A stretch of DNA of 64,000 nucleotides from Polychytrium aggregatum (taxonomy: Eukaryota > Chytridiomycota > Chytridiomycetes > Polychytriales). The translations under genes and the position numbers were made by a program. Positions within the stretch are counted from its first letter, which is position 1, and each line of letters begins with the position of its first letter. A model generated the notes under the pieces. The model saw nothing but the letters and a program-made list of their open reading frames with translations. It made no database searches and was not told the DNA's origin. Below, piece after piece: positions 12,401 through 25,300 of this stretch. The stretch is from contig NW_026516276.1 of assembly GCF_025602895.1 (NCBI RefSeq), positions 162,445 to 226,444 on the forward strand. Direction: 5' to 3'.

Positions 12401-15400
12401 CCGAGTGTCCGCTGCGCCGCATCTGGAACGGCCGAGCGGATGACAAGACAGTCCATGATGAGCAATGCAGTCATGGTTGGAGTACAGACAACTCCGCCAG
12501 CTCATCTTTCCGTCTCTGTTCGTCTCGGCGCACACTCGTGAGGCTTGAAAAAGTGTCTCAAGAATTATCTGGTCGACTCGCTTCATAGTCTTGCTTGGTT
12601 CCTTGGACATGCTCGTCATCCTTTTGCGGCCCCGTCTAAAACCATAGAGTTTTAGTGGTGAGTGTGCCTTTTTTAGGATCTACTCTCCCTCGGGGCTTAC
12701 CTGAGTCCAACTAGAGCAAAAATCGCCATTGCCAACGTAAGAGTCGACTGTCGGTGGCTGGCTTCATTGTCGATCATGGGTGATATGGCACTATTGGATA
12801 TGCTTTCGATGGCTCTAACAGCCCACGTTCGCATCGACTGCAATCCCGATACAGCACCGCCGGAACTCTCACGATCCATGCTGTTCTGCGAGGTGACTAG
12901 CCAGTCCTGGAGCCTCCATTTCTTTTGCGACCGAGAATCCCGTTCTTGGCTCGGGAAAGCGTCGCCATGTTCCAGAGTCTCTTCAAATAATGATGACACC
13001 AGCAGACCACGCCTAATAAATCCATCGGCCGACTCCTGGTAAAGCTGAGCCACGTCGGATCCGGTATTGACGCGCGAAAACGTGTCGACGACAATCATCG
13101 AAAGCTGTATGCTTTCCTCGGGATCCGCACGAGCCATGAAAAAGGCCAGGGCCGAGGCCAGAGCTTCTAACTGCTTGATGCTGGAGATGTGAAAACGCAA
13201 CGCCGCTGTGGATGTAAGTACGATGAACAATAGAGCTATACGAATCTCGGGAATTGAGCCGCAGCTCAACCCGGAGGCTCCACGTTGGTAATTTGACCAG
13301 CATCGATCATCGGGTATACACAGAATTGGCGAGGTCCACCATCACGAATACGTACTCGGGCATGGTCGGCGTCAGGGCAAGCGAGGATTTGATGCGATTG
13401 AAATGATGACCGCCACTTTGAGTTTTAGCTGTGCCCACAGCCACAGTCACAGCCATGACCGTTGTCACGGCAGCATCATAATCATGAGTGGGTGGTTTCT
13501 TGATCGATTGCCACATCAAACCTACACTTGCTACCAATCGCAGAGGAGTGTTGGGCAGACCACCAAGCCGGTCAGCGCCAACAGCTTCTCCGACTTCCCT
13601 GCGTCCACCTACCAAGGAAGATCAGTAGAAAGCGCACAAACGCCGACATGACAGGGACCAATTCTTCCTGGATCACATGCGGTGCAAAGACACTCGAGTT
13701 GGCAATGTCCTCAAAAACATCGACGTTCTGGACATCGTCTGGAGGTTGGATGGAGGGAACGAGCGATCAGTTGGATCACGCAGCTGCGATCATACCATCT
13801 ACTGAGCTAGGTCATAGTCCTTACCTGTTTTTTGAAGGTATCCAGTCCAGACATTGAGCAGATGGATCAAGCCTTGAGCTTCGGTTTGGCCCGGAACCAT
13901 TGTCCACTCGGTCCATCGATCATGCAACAGCACCGCCACGTCCCGAGAAAACCACTTGGTTGGAAGCTGTCCTATATACTGTGCGAGAAGTTCCAGATTC
14001 AAAACGGCCTGGAAGTGTGCAATCCACACAAACAATGCAGGAATAGATCCCAGGCGTCAGTAAATGGTCTCTAATCAGTGCGGCAATAGTGTTACTGGCG
14101 GTAGCGTCGAATTCGAAAGCTTTGCCGATCGTTGACATCTGAAGCCTCGGCAAGTGCACTTGACATACCGACACGGTGCCCCCGAGATAGCGAGCCATCA
14201 CTATGGACCAGCTGCTGGAAGCAAGGTCCGCCAGTTTGTCGACATCGGCGACGGAGAGCTTGGCCGTGGATTTAGAGCCGGCGATCCAGCCCTGTTGACG
14301 AAGGCCATGGAATCGAATGGTCTCAAGAATATCTTGAACGGCCACGTTGCAGGGAATCTGACTGGCGGTGCGGAGAACCGAGTGACAGTCAGCCAAGCTC
14401 GACTCATCTCATGGCTGTCACCGACAGCCGTCGTCAAGCACAACCACAGCGGGCAGGTGCCGCAGAGTCGACTCAAGCATGTCCGATTGGAAATGCTCGA
14501 TAGCGCCTTACCGCCCAGTGTCCTCTGCGACCACAGACTCGACTTGCAGATTGATATCCGAGAAGCATCGATGCCACAATCCTGGGGCCAGTGAGGTGCG
14601 CTCTGTGTCCATGATGGCCAGTTGCTGCGGACGAGAGATCGTTCGTCAGTGTTGCACTGTGTGGGAGCGGGAAGCTGAACATCAAGTCTGGGCGCCGTTG
14701 CAAGCACACCGAGCGGATCGCACTTGCAGCAGTTCCGAGATCACACCTTGGCTTGGATCTTGGCGACAATCCGCTCCAGGACTGCTCGGGTTGTGATGCA
14801 ATCCCCAACCTCGAATACGCGAGATGGAGCTGTGGGGAGAAAATAGGCAATATACAGACAGACCAACCAGAAAGTCTCGATTGCCTCAGCATTGGGCTTT
14901 GCTCGATCGCTCCTGCCGATGATTTGATCAAGTTGAAAACGTGAGCTCATGGGACCGTCAGCTCTCTCGGCAAGCGATGCGAGGCATTGCGCACTTACAG
15001 GTCATTCCCCATCGCAATCGATGCCCATGATCCTTTTTCCAGACACTCTTCGACAGATGCCCAGCTCAAATCTGTCGAGTCAGTGATATCGAGGACGTTT
15101 CCGAGATGCGGTAGAGAAATCGGATCAACTGCAAACACCAGGGCCGCCGAGACAACGGATGGTGGCTCTGCAACCCGAAGAAATGTGATTCAGTGAGTGC
15201 ATATCGCCATCCTATAGATGTGTATCGCCGAGCGACCGAGCCATCTCGGATGAACGCTCGGCAAGAGCCACAAGAGCTCGTTTGCCCACCTTTGATCAAA
15301 GTCTCGCTGTCGGCGCTGGTTTTCAGGTGCATCAACGGCCTCAGCACCCGGGCGAGACCCTGGAGCCGACCATGCTGCAGGGTCGTGACAAGATTCCAGA

Positions 15401-15510
15401 TGCCAGCCCGGATGCTGGGCGGAACATGGGCCGAGATGCAGTCATTGAATGCCGGAATCATGGGAGGATATGCAGAACGCGGGGTGGACGAATAGAGAGG
15501 TGGCCTGTGA
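9481..15510 (-). CDS. Large multi-exon helical protein, function unrecognised
   Basis: Sixteen consecutive exons join in phase on the minus strand: 15167-14999, 14945-14747, 14624-14512, 14361-14169, 14008-13825, 13738-13613, 13428-13356, 13180-12701, 12635-12536, 12411-12379, 12342-12262, 12117-11804, 11679-11609, 11517-11155, 11056-10704 and 10545-9481. Another exon ends at 15290 (LIK|E join); its 5' side and the start codon are unresolved, so the right border is approximate. The known part exceeds 1,300 residues. It is mostly amphipathic helix with many Leu/Ala/Trp segments (for example ETFWLVCLYIAYFLP and LFEASHMVCVGVVSEM) and looks like a HEAT/ARM-type scaffold. An acidic loop lies in the last exon. 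The C-terminus is PRPRL, with PRL a weak match to a PTS1 peroxisomal signal. A distant resemblance to the peroxin Pex8 was considered, but the length is about twice that family's. The small exons 12635-12536 and 12411-12379 are the least certain. Confidence 0.6.
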
Positions 15511-16067
15511 GAGACCGAGGCTCGATGCGCAGGTATCGGATGCGGCCTGAATGCAGAGGATGGTGGACAGGAGCGAGGCCGGATTCTGGCGACCAGGGCG
15601 GGCCTTGAGGGTGTCGATCGTGACGGTGCATGTGAAAGCCCCGCGGCATGTGGATGGAAGCGCGATGGGCGATCCTTCCCAAGAGCAGAGCATCTGACAC
15701 ATGCAGACGGCTCGAGTCGATGGCCCGCTGAGGTGGTGTGTTGTCGGGACGATGGAGCAATCCAATGTTGCTCACGATCTTCAGCTGACAGCCTGAGTAT
15801 ACGGCTCGCGGCTCACCATCAGTTGTTCCTCGCCCGACGTCCTTCTCCCTCATCTGCGAAATGCGCTATTACACAGACTGCATCTGCGGCGGCTCGCTGG
15901 TGTTCGCCATGTCCACTCGTTCTACGCAGCTTCTTACTCACCCAGGGCACTGCACGCCAGGCCCATCCTGGATGATGCGACCAACAGCAGTGTATGCTGG
16001 CTGTATATTGAGGCAGCACGCTCTCAAGTAACACCTTCCCAAGTAGCCCCCCCCCTTCCGATGACTC
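15511..16067. other. Region between CYM1 and the large gene; contains unresolved 5' exons
   Basis: All three minus-strand frames carry short protein-like stretches between about 15860 and 15450, so the first exons of the downstream gene probably lie here. I could not find a unique phase-consistent path. A C-tract (about 16048-16055) lies just after the CYM1 stop. Confidence 0.4.
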
Positions 16068-19000
16068 CTAATACTCGCCCCCAGCACTGCTGTCCACAAT
16101 CGTCCATCCTTCGACGCCCTCCGCTTCTCGGCGGTCTCCAAGCACAGTTTTGCTGGAGTGGCCCTTCCGGAGCGGCTCCAGGAGATAGGTCTGTGCCGCA
16201 AGTTCGACCTCATCCAATGTCACAGCAAACAGCTGCTCCCGGCGACTGAATAGCAGACGTGCGTTCTGGTCAGCTTCCTCGCAAAAGAACCTTGGGCCCC
16301 GATGCTACCGAATCGACTCGGTGTGCGCCTACCTTTGGCGGATGTGGTCCGTCACACCGTACTTGAACAGTGTCATACTCTAGAAACATGGTATAAGAAC
16401 GAGTTAGACGGTCACCCATCCGTGATCGCTGCTGGACAAACTGCACCGCTTACTTCGTCACCAGCATTGACAGGGGAGTCGACTTGGGAAAAGATTGACA
16501 GCTTGGCTTCATCGAGTTCCTGGTACCGTCGGCAGCGGTGGATTTAGCCAGCAGATATTCGTGACAAGATGCAACCAAGCAATCAATACGACTGGCGCAG
16601 GAGACTGATCCGTGATAGCGATCGTGATTGCAGCCCACAGCATGGCTAATCCGGCCGATGTGGCCAGCGCCTATGGCCTACGATCGATAGGGCAAACGCC
16701 GTGGGAAATGCGCGCCAAACGGCGTTGGACATACCCGCTGTCCGAGCGATTTTCTGATATCGACAGCCCAGTTGATCGAGCTTTCGAACGCATCGAGGGT
16801 CCGCTTGGCGCCAGGGGGATCACGATACGAGTAGAAACTGAAGGTGCCGTCAAGAGCCGAGTAGCGGGCGCCGCCGCCATACGCGCCGCCTTTCTCGCGG
16901 ATCTCTCGGTGCAAGAAGTGGGTCGTCATCAACGACGCAAGAATCTGTGTGGCAAGGCAGACGTGAATATGGCGACTCTGATGGTCGTTGGGCTGCGGGA
17001 CGGCCGATAGCATTCGGCGCACACCCATACCTGGAGCGATGGCGAGTCTTTGTGGACCAGAGGAACACCGAGGAATGTCTGAGCGGCAAAGTTGATGGGA
17101 TAGGGCAGGGCAATCAAGGTGTTGCGGTACTTGGGTACAAACGGGATCTAGACAAGATAGCGATTGAGCGATGTCAGCACGGGGAAGCTGCCGCCTTGTC
17201 AAGGCCACGTATTCTTGGGGCATGGCAGGGAGTGCAGCGCTCGAAAGGAAGCAAGAAGCATCAAACCCAATGGCTCGCGCCTCAATCGAGAAACTTCATC
17301 ACCTGTGCTCCTGTCCGTTCGAAAGCATTGCTATGGAGTTTGAGTCGATCGACAAGCTTGATCAACTGCCGTTCGTGGGTCGGCTGATCTTGAGGACTCA
17401 AAACGACAGCCGCACGGCTTGTCTCAGACTCGTTCAAGACGAATTCAGAGATCCTCTGGGTCGTGGCGCAGAGAGTTGTCGGAATCGGGCTCAGCATCAA
17501 CACACATGCCCTCACTCGAATCAGCAGCCGATCAGCCGGGCTTCCGGAGTGTCAATTGCGGGCGAGCGATTTTCTTACCTTGAGAGAATCCGAAACGCCC
17601 TGGATGTCCTCCGGCGACTTTGCCGCAAGCGAGTTCAAGAACTCTGCCTGCGAGAATCCCCCCGTGAGTTCATTCAACCACGATGCTCGGGTCATTGTTG
17701 CCTCCGCCCATGACATGGCGATGCCGTGGCCGTTCTCAACGATGGAGCTGGCATAGTTGCTTTGCGCCAGCCGAATGTTGGTCATGAGTCTCTCGGTGTC
17801 ATGCCAGTTGGTGTTCTGGATGACTTCACAGAGAAGATCATACGAGGATGAGATGTTGGAAGAAAGTGACGAAGTTGCCACCAAGATATCCTCATGTGAC
17901 GTTGTGAGACTTTGCGGGCTAGCGTGCGCCGTGTACGACGCCTCGATGCCGCCGGTCAGAAGGCGAATCTGCTCGTCCAGCTCGGCAAGCGACTTGTTCG
18001 TGGTTCCCGTTTTGCCCAAGGCCTACATTAGTTTCAAGGGGAGTGTAAAAATGAGAGTCAGTCTCGACGGTGCGATCCGAAACGGAAATTCATGGGTCGA
18101 CGCTGGTTAATCGCAGTCGAAGAGAGATTGCATGTGAGCGCGTGGGTGTGCGAATGTGTGTGGGAGAAGGAGAGGACGCTTACCATGCAAAACAACGGCA
18201 GGTACGATTTGAGCTCTTCGGGAAGGCGCAAAAGCGACTTTGCGAGATTCACATATGAAACCCTGTTGGTGTCGGTTGTCCGCCACTGCACAGGGAGTCC
18301 TGCCACACTCGCATGTTTGGGGGGGTACGTTTTGCCCTGGGGTGAGATGTCCTTGACGGTCAAGGTCGGCAGACATGATAGATCTATGCGAACGATGAGT
18401 CAGTAAACAGAGTTCCCCGGACCAAAAACCACCTGGGCACAACAGACCAGCGAATCTGTCAAATATCATGCACGAACACGGCCTCCAGAGCGGTTTACCT
18501 TCGGTTTCTTCTTGCTTCTTGAGCAGCTCAATTCCGTCGCTGTATATCTGTGCTTTGTCGGCCTTGGTCAAGGCTGCAAGCTTTCTTTCCAGGCGATTGG
18601 CCTCTTCTTGCTCCTGCTCATCGACGAACGACTCCTCGGGTTGCTGTGTTTCGGCGACACATACCAATATGGTTATACACAGGTGCTCGGGCATGCAGGA
18701 ATGCTTACATCAAGTCCAAACAGTCGTCCAGCAGATAATATTGCGTGGCAAGGGCATACCATGACCAAGGTGAGGCGATGAGGGTTGTCGATGAAATATC
18801 GGCGGATCCTACTCTCAAAGAAACCCGGTGTCGCGGCCTCGCGCCGGAGTTGATCGATATACTGGAGAGCGGGTGCACAAGTAGCGGGTGCGCAGGGGGT
18901 GGATTGACATGGTAGATATCGAGATAGACGGGGGCGACGCTGTTAGAGACCGCAGAAACATCGTCTCCAGAGAGCGATTTGTGGGGGGGTTCTCACCTTT

Positions 19001-21737
19001 GAAAATTCCATAGCCTCGATGGGATCGCCACCATGAATCCAGTGTCCGATGATCGCCTGCGCCAATCCCATGCCAAAGTTGGCGGTGCGCTGGAGTCGGC
19101 GAGATGCGTAAGCACACAGCCAAGCCAAACTCGGTCTCGACGAGTACCAATGAGCAGCTTGCTTACGTGCTTCAAGCCAAGTTCCATCTGGTGGATAACG
19201 CTCTCGACGCGATGGGCATCGAATCCGTGCTGAGCGGCATCTGCAAGGGTGTTTTGGATAGCATCTTCAACCTAGAGCCCAGAGGGTATTGGCGGCACGT
19301 TGAAAGTATTAATGGGAGGCTCAAAGCATACGCACATGGCGCTCAACAAGAAGCTTACCCTCGGAGCGTCTTCCGACCGGATCCCTTGCAGCCCAAACGA
19401 AACCTTGGCCAGTCTGCATGCTCAGCCATCCAACATATTAGAAACTCGCAACTATCTGTCCGTGAGCCTGCGAAAGATTGAAACCTGGACAAGCTAGCAG
19501 GAAAACTGGCACAGAGGGGAGAACGAAGCCAGTTGTTCTTTGACATCGTCTACCTGGCAGTCGAATCGTATCCGCTTCCCATCACGTAGTCGGTGCCGAG
19601 ATCGGATTCAATCAAGGACTTGTACATGGGCGAGGCCGCCCCTTCAGTGAGCAACGAACAGATAACTCGCAGGACGAAAGTCTCAAAGATGTCCTGGTAT
19701 CGCAAATGAGACCGATGAGTACGAGCGCTACGATCCCAAGTGCGCTGGAAGTTTGGAGGTTGGCATGCTGGCTCAAACCTACGTTCGAGTCGTTCACCAG
19801 ATACGAAATGGCCACCTTTGACTCGCGTCCATCGATGGCCACTAGGTCGCGTCAAGCCCAGATATTGCATTTGTTAGATAGGTCGATGTCCTCTTGCAGC
19901 CACATGTTTAGTACTGAAGGAATGCGCCGATCTCAAGCCATGCCTCACATACAGGCATCTGGTACACTGGAAACTATCATTTTTCTTGGCTTAGACCACC
20001 GTTCGGTATCATTCAGCTGCTCGGGCTGGATCTTTTCGAAGACCGAGATCGAAGCATCGATTTTGGAGAGGTGATCGACCAATGGGAACGTGCCTGGTAT
20101 GAAACGCACAGAGACAGGTCAGGTCGACCCTTGCAAGAGCCGAAGCTCAACAGCTCCGACAGTTTGATATAAAGCGCCCCTTACCATAAGTGAAGAATTT
20201 GGCGTTGCTTGGGTGATAGTTTTTGTGGTGGAAATCGACTAGCTGCTCATGGGTCAGATCGGTGATCTCAATAGGATCTCCTCCGCTGACGGTGGAGTAT
20301 GTGGTACTGGGATACATGTACTGCTGTAGACGCTGAGCAAAGAGTGAATTCATATCCGACTAGAGAGCACAGGTTTTGAAGCAGCGTGCACAAGAGTCGG
20401 CGTAGATTTGGATTTGGATTTGGATTTGGATTTGGATTTGGATTTGGATTTGGATTTGGATTTGGATTTGGATTTGGATTTGGATTGGTCGTTAGTATGT
20501 GCGAGTACAGGGCTGCTCGACAGGGGCGCGGAGGGTCGTACGATTCAGTAGACGAGGTGTACTGCTCGCCAGCCCAACGGCTGCATCTGCTGACTACGAT
20601 CCCCCACCAGTGCTCCTTTCATTTCGTTGTACACGACACCCTTGAACACGATGGGAGTACTGGCATCTGTGAGCATCGTGCGCGGCAGTATCGCGGGTAT
20701 CAGTATCGAGAGTCTCAGCATCTGGAAAAGAGCGCCATCTTGAGCATCACCAAGTCTGACTGAACGTCTCACCTCGAGGGTCTTGATGCTCCAAGCGCCA
20801 TCCCTCTTGTCTGAGAAAAAAAAAAGGCGAATCATAGCGTCAGCTAGCTTCCACCGTAATCCACACCTGACCAGCGTAAGCCAAGTGCCAGCGAAACTCT
20901 GGACTGAGACCGTGAACACGGGGCTTACTAGCCGTCCCCACCGCAAACGAGAGCAACAAAGCAGACTAGACGGCGTACAGGAAATCAAACTTTTGAAGTC
21001 GAGGGGCCAGAGTTGAGTCCATGTACACATCCATCAGGTTGTAAAAGTCGGTTTTGTTTTCCGTCGAGAATGGATATATGGTCACATCCGAGCCTAAGCC
21101 ATTCCAAGGATGCAGCAGGTTCGTTGGTCAGGATGGAGTCGCCAGCCGGGGCTCTGGTGGACATCTATGGAATGTCTTGCACACATGTGCACCGCCCGCA
21201 CATAAATCTGCAGCATCCAGACCAGTCATCGCATTCATGAACGTCGCCATGGATCTGTTGAGCATTTTGAAGAAAGGATCGCGGACGGGATACTTTTCGC
21301 TGCCACAGAGCGTAGTATGCTCAAGAATATGCGGGACACCGGTGCTGTCCCTTGGCGCCGTCTGGAAAGCGACACTGATGATTCCAATGAATGGATATGC
21401 CGTTATCAGCCATTTATACTACTGGAGGTCGACGATGCTATCGACGATGCTATCGACTACGCTATCAATGATGCCATCGAGGGTACCTAAACACATTGTT
21501 GGCATCGTCCTTGAAAACATGGAGGTAGTCGGCATTGGTTTTGATGTGTTTCAATCGCACGGCCACCTGATCAAAGTCTGGAATCGGCTTGACCTGGATA
21601 AATTGTGGAACATCAGGGCGACACGCAGCTGACGATACATGCTCGTTTGCCAAGCGATCTGAGACGTTTGGTCGGTACAAGTCCGCTGCGGCTGTTCCGA
21701 GGCATCCGTGTCTGTACCTGCACAACCCTAAAGCCAT
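16068..21737 (-). CDS. CYM1: Presequence protease, mitochondrial (CYM1/PreP, M16C)
   Basis: Twenty-three exons join in phase to 1,003 residues, the normal length: 21737-21487, 21374-21223, 21093-20979, 20810-20773, 20666-20608, 20359-20185, 20093-20000, 19966-19953, 19841-19783, 19693-19554, 19413-19359, 19271-19167, 19089-18997, 18861-18760, 18643-18499, 18383-18184, 18022-17579, 17455-17303, 17147-17031, 16944-16735, 16519-16454, 16379-16333 and 16245-16068. The enzyme degrades cleaved targeting peptides in the mitochondrial matrix. The inverted zinc motif HILEH (His99, Glu102, His103) and distal Glu200 in YNEMKG are present, so it should be active. Other hallmarks are [30 protein letters not shown] and the C-terminal [17 protein letters not shown]. 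The N-terminus is Arg-containing and fits a presequence. Exon 8 is a 14-nt microexon that restores frame. Confidence 0.95.
20405..20486. repeat. Hexanucleotide tandem repeat (GATTTG)n in CYM1 intron 5
   Basis: About 13.7 near-perfect copies of GATTTG lie inside the intron 20607-20360, some 46 bp upstream of the exon 6 acceptor in the minus-strand sense. Read on the minus strand it is CAAATC. Length variation would change intron length but not the protein. Confidence 0.9.
21430..21480. repeat. Imperfect 12-bp repeat in CYM1 intron 1
   Basis: About four degenerate copies of a GACGATGCTATC-like unit lie just inside the exon 1 donor of CYM1. Confidence 0.65.
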
Positions 21738-22092
21738 GGACAACTCGACCGACTTGGAATTGCTCCAGCTCTGGGAACAATCGGTAAACTGTGGTCAGGG
21801 CCGGTCGGCAAATGCTGTGCTGGTTCAGGCCGGCACGAGCCGCAGCAATCGACACAGCGATCCACAGCGAGAGGACATTTACGATTCTGGGCCAAGGTCG
21901 AGAGGGGAGAGCGTGGGGTACAGGAGCGAAGACTTGAACGCAGCGCAGACACCGTCCGTCGCGAAAGCAGCGGGGCAAAATGCTTGGATGCCAGATGGAT
22001 CATGGTGGATTGGCACCGGCGCAGGCAGAAGACGATCGCGGCTGCGGGATCAAGATGGTTGCAATGAAAACCCTCCAGCCATGACACTGGCC

Positions 22093-22132
<40 letters not shown>

Positions 22133-22342
22133 CTCGGCAAGGGCCGTGCGCAGCCGCCACAGCCAGGCTGGCGCTCGTGCCGCGCTCGTGCCACACCGCC
22201 GCCGCCGTGCAATCCGACCAATCACAGCCCGCCCGCCAGACACAAACCAGCCCCGAGCAGCCCCAAGTACTTCCGAACCTCCTCTGCCCCTTCGTATGCC
22301 CATCTCCTGCAACACGTGCGAAAGTCGTCCGTCGGGGCCAGG
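21738..22342. other. Divergent upstream region shared by CYM1 and SYG1-like gene
   Basis: The two genes start head to head across 605 bp. A long open frame on the + strand crosses this region and the CYM1 first exon, but it has no family resemblance. The only clear element is a (CT)n tract. Confidence 0.6.
22095..22129. repeat. (CT)n microsatellite in the CYM1-SYG1 divergent region
   Basis: Thirty-five bases of perfect CT dinucleotide lie about 215 bp upstream of the SYG1-like start and about 360 bp upstream of CYM1. CT/GA tracts often sit in fungal promoters; a regulatory role is inference only. Confidence 0.85.
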
Positions 22343-25300
22343 ATGAAGTTTGGGCAATATCTCCTCGAGAACGCCGTGCCAGGTGCGAGAGGAATCGGGA
22401 AGGAGAGACGTCATCCGCATGTCCATGTTCGTCCCGGAGCTTGCGGCGAGTCGGGTTGAAGCCAAGCCCGAAACCAAGCTTCGTAACGAATGCAGTCCAC
22501 CCTGTGGAAGGGGGTCAGCGATCGGGACCTCGCCTGGCCCAGATTTGGGATAACGGCGGACACTGAGCCCGTCGTTTCAATTCGGCTCTTTCCAAAAGAA
22601 TGGCAGCACAAATACATCGACTATCGGGTTCTGAAGAAGGCCATCAAGAAGATTGAGGCACGAAAGCAACAAGAGGCCCATATCCGCAAGGACGAATACG
22701 CCCCGCAAAAAATCGGCAACACTGGCGACAACGATGACGATGGCGAGGAAATGGACGAGCAGATGGGCGAGCCCGTCGGCTCGATCCCCATGGGCGAACG
22801 CATCGAAATCCGCATCAACGATGGCTCGGCGCTGGGCAGCCAGCGCGATGACTCGGCAGAGAGCAGCAGCGGTGACCTTGCGGTGCCTCTGCGGCGGAAA
22901 TCATTCAAGTCGCAGCTTCCAGAGCAGTCTTCCAACTCCCTCAAGTTCTTCTTCAAGAAGCGCCGTCGCAGCTTGATAAAAGGTACGAGGATAATGCGCA
23001 TTCCTTCTTCAACACAGGATTGGCTGGTCGGCGGATAAGCCTTGAACAAAGATCCAGCCAACGGGGAGTCGCCTAACGAACGCCCGCAAACCTCCGTCAC
23101 AACCGATCCAAATAGAGACAGAGTATTTCCCTGACTTTCTCGAAACCGCAAACGAAGAAGAGGTGCTCTTCTTTGCGATGCTCAACCAAGAGGTTCAGAA
23201 AGCAAATCAATTCTACGAGGGTAAGCGCCTCTGTGCCACCTCACACATTTTCCTGGATTCGCCCCGATGCATTTCGCACCAAAGAGTATCACAAGTGCGA
23301 GCATGGTATCCTGCGATTGTCACATTTGTATAATACTGGGTGGGCTGCCAAAAGCACAATCCCCCATGAGATCTAGCCCCGTGAACCGCTCCACCACATC
23401 CGTCAACTCCATCATTTCCATTACCCACAGAAAAGCTGCAGGAAGCAAACCGGCGCTTCGAAGAGCTTCAAGAGCAGTGCAAGGCGGTCACAAACTACCA
23501 ATTTAACGTGGGTGAAGGGCTCTGCCTGCGTCGGCACATATCTGCCGTACCCTCGCTTTCCCAGACGGCGTCGCCTTCTTGACCAACGCCGCACGGATTT
23601 GGACTGATGGAAATATCGGGCTAATATCTGCCAACATCGGGCCACATGGTGCGAATTGTGGTATATGGCGTGCTGTCTGAATCTCTAGCAATGGGATAGC
23701 GCCAGTGCTTTGCTCGAGAGCGAATTCAAGACACTCAAGAACAAGCTTGTCACAAAGATTGACTCAGTTATAAAGCCTCGGCAAGGCAGCTCTTCTCAAG
23801 GGGAGTCGTCACAGATCCGAACCCACCTCGAACTGCCTCAGTCCTTCACCGAGACGGATATATCGCAAGAGTATGTGCCGGTCAGCAAGAACATCAAAGC
23901 CAAGCTAACGTCAGCCATCCTCGAGTACTATCGGTTTCTTGAGCTCATCAAGAACTTCAAGGTAAGACCGTGAAATGCCTTCCAGCATCACCTTTCTCGT
24001 CCCAAGAGCCGCCCTTATTATGATCTCGTATGGATCGTTTCGATAGACTGACGTTGGCTGTTTCGATCCCAGACAATGTGTGTCACGGCCGTGTACAAAA
24101 TCATGAAGGTATGGTCGTCAGTGTCTGTGGTCGGTCCTGATGATGGTCTGTCTGCTCGTTGCCTCACACGTCCGGTACCTTTTGCAGAAATTCGACAAAG
24201 TTTCTTCACCAGCGACCCAGCTCTATATCCCGACAGTCGAGCATCTCTCGCTATTTGAAAAGTCGTCGGAGAAGATCGATGGCCTGATGACTAAAATTGA
24301 AAACGTGTTCAGCGACTGTCTTTTAAGCGGCGACAGGTGCGTGCTTTGTTTATGACTGAGTCTGCGGCAAGCGACCTGCGGTATTTCAGTGCACCAAGGC
24401 GCATCCGGCCCTCGCCCCATCCCAAAATCATGTCGCATCCGAGACCTGTCGCTAATCATATTACTGCACACAGGAAACTAGCCATGAAGAAGCTGCGCAT
24501 TCCTGACTTGGCCCACCAGGTGCGGTGCGGCGTCTCTTGTTCAGCCGAGATCGACGGTGCTATCACGAAGCGGGGTGGCGTGGGGCAGATCGATATTGTG
24601 TTGAGATACGCCGCACTGCAACCCGTGGCACTAACCCCGCACCTTCCCGCTTTCATAGACTCATCACTTTGTGACCTGGCGCAGTGGGTTTTTCCTTGGC
24701 CTGTCGTTACCACCGATCGTTGCCACGATTCGAGCAATCTGGAGCCTTCCGGATATTGGCAGCCTCGATATGATGCTCCTGCAGATCTATGCTGGATTCA
24801 GGTGGGTCTTGAGCAGCACCATCGATGGAACCCAGTCCCGATTCTGCGTTAACGCATGTGTGTTTCGAATACGCCCACAGCATCCCCATTCTGTTTCTCT
24901 TCTTGTTTGCGCTCAACTTGATTATATGGCAAAAGTATCATATCAACTATGTCTTTATCTTCGAGTTCGATCCCAGAGGTAGGCTTACGAGCGACATACA
25001 TGGACGCCATGTCAGGACCTTTGCCACGGGAGCCCTTGGCATCTCCAGCCATGACAGCAGACTGCAGCCGATGTAGATCCCGCTCCCAGAAGGACAACTG
25101 ATCCTGTAGATCCGATTTGCAGATCATCTCAGCCCCCACCAGTTCTCCGAGTTCGGCTCCTTCCTGATCCTTCTCTTCAGGTAAGCAGCGAAACAGCTTG
25201 TTGTCGATTAGAGTCTCGATGCCCTCATGCGCATCGCGCAATACGATGATCTGAGTCGCCATTCCTTCCAGCTGCGCACTCTATCTATCTCTGGTCGACA

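Noticed and set aside
13920-14163. Coding reading through 14160-14010 in the large gene
   Set aside because: A GTATGT donor at 14168 and a TTCCAG acceptor at 14009 give an in-phase join with better protein, so the stretch is treated as an intron.
9481-15510. Assignment of the large minus-strand gene to Pex8, Med23 or Med5
   Set aside because: Pex8 is about half this length, and remembered Med23 and Med5 sequences show no block matches; only a weak C-terminal PTS1-like tripeptide supports a peroxisomal idea.
21589-22566. 325-codon + strand open frame antisense to CYM1 exon 1
   Set aside because: It crosses the CYM1 presequence exon, a CT microsatellite and SYG1 exon 1 in the wrong frame, and has no family resemblance.
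24849-25262. 137-codon minus-strand frame with protein-like look (charged, helical)
   Set aside because: It is antisense to SYG1-like exons 10 and 11, which are confirmed by EXS homology and splice phase; its own sequence has no recognisable family.
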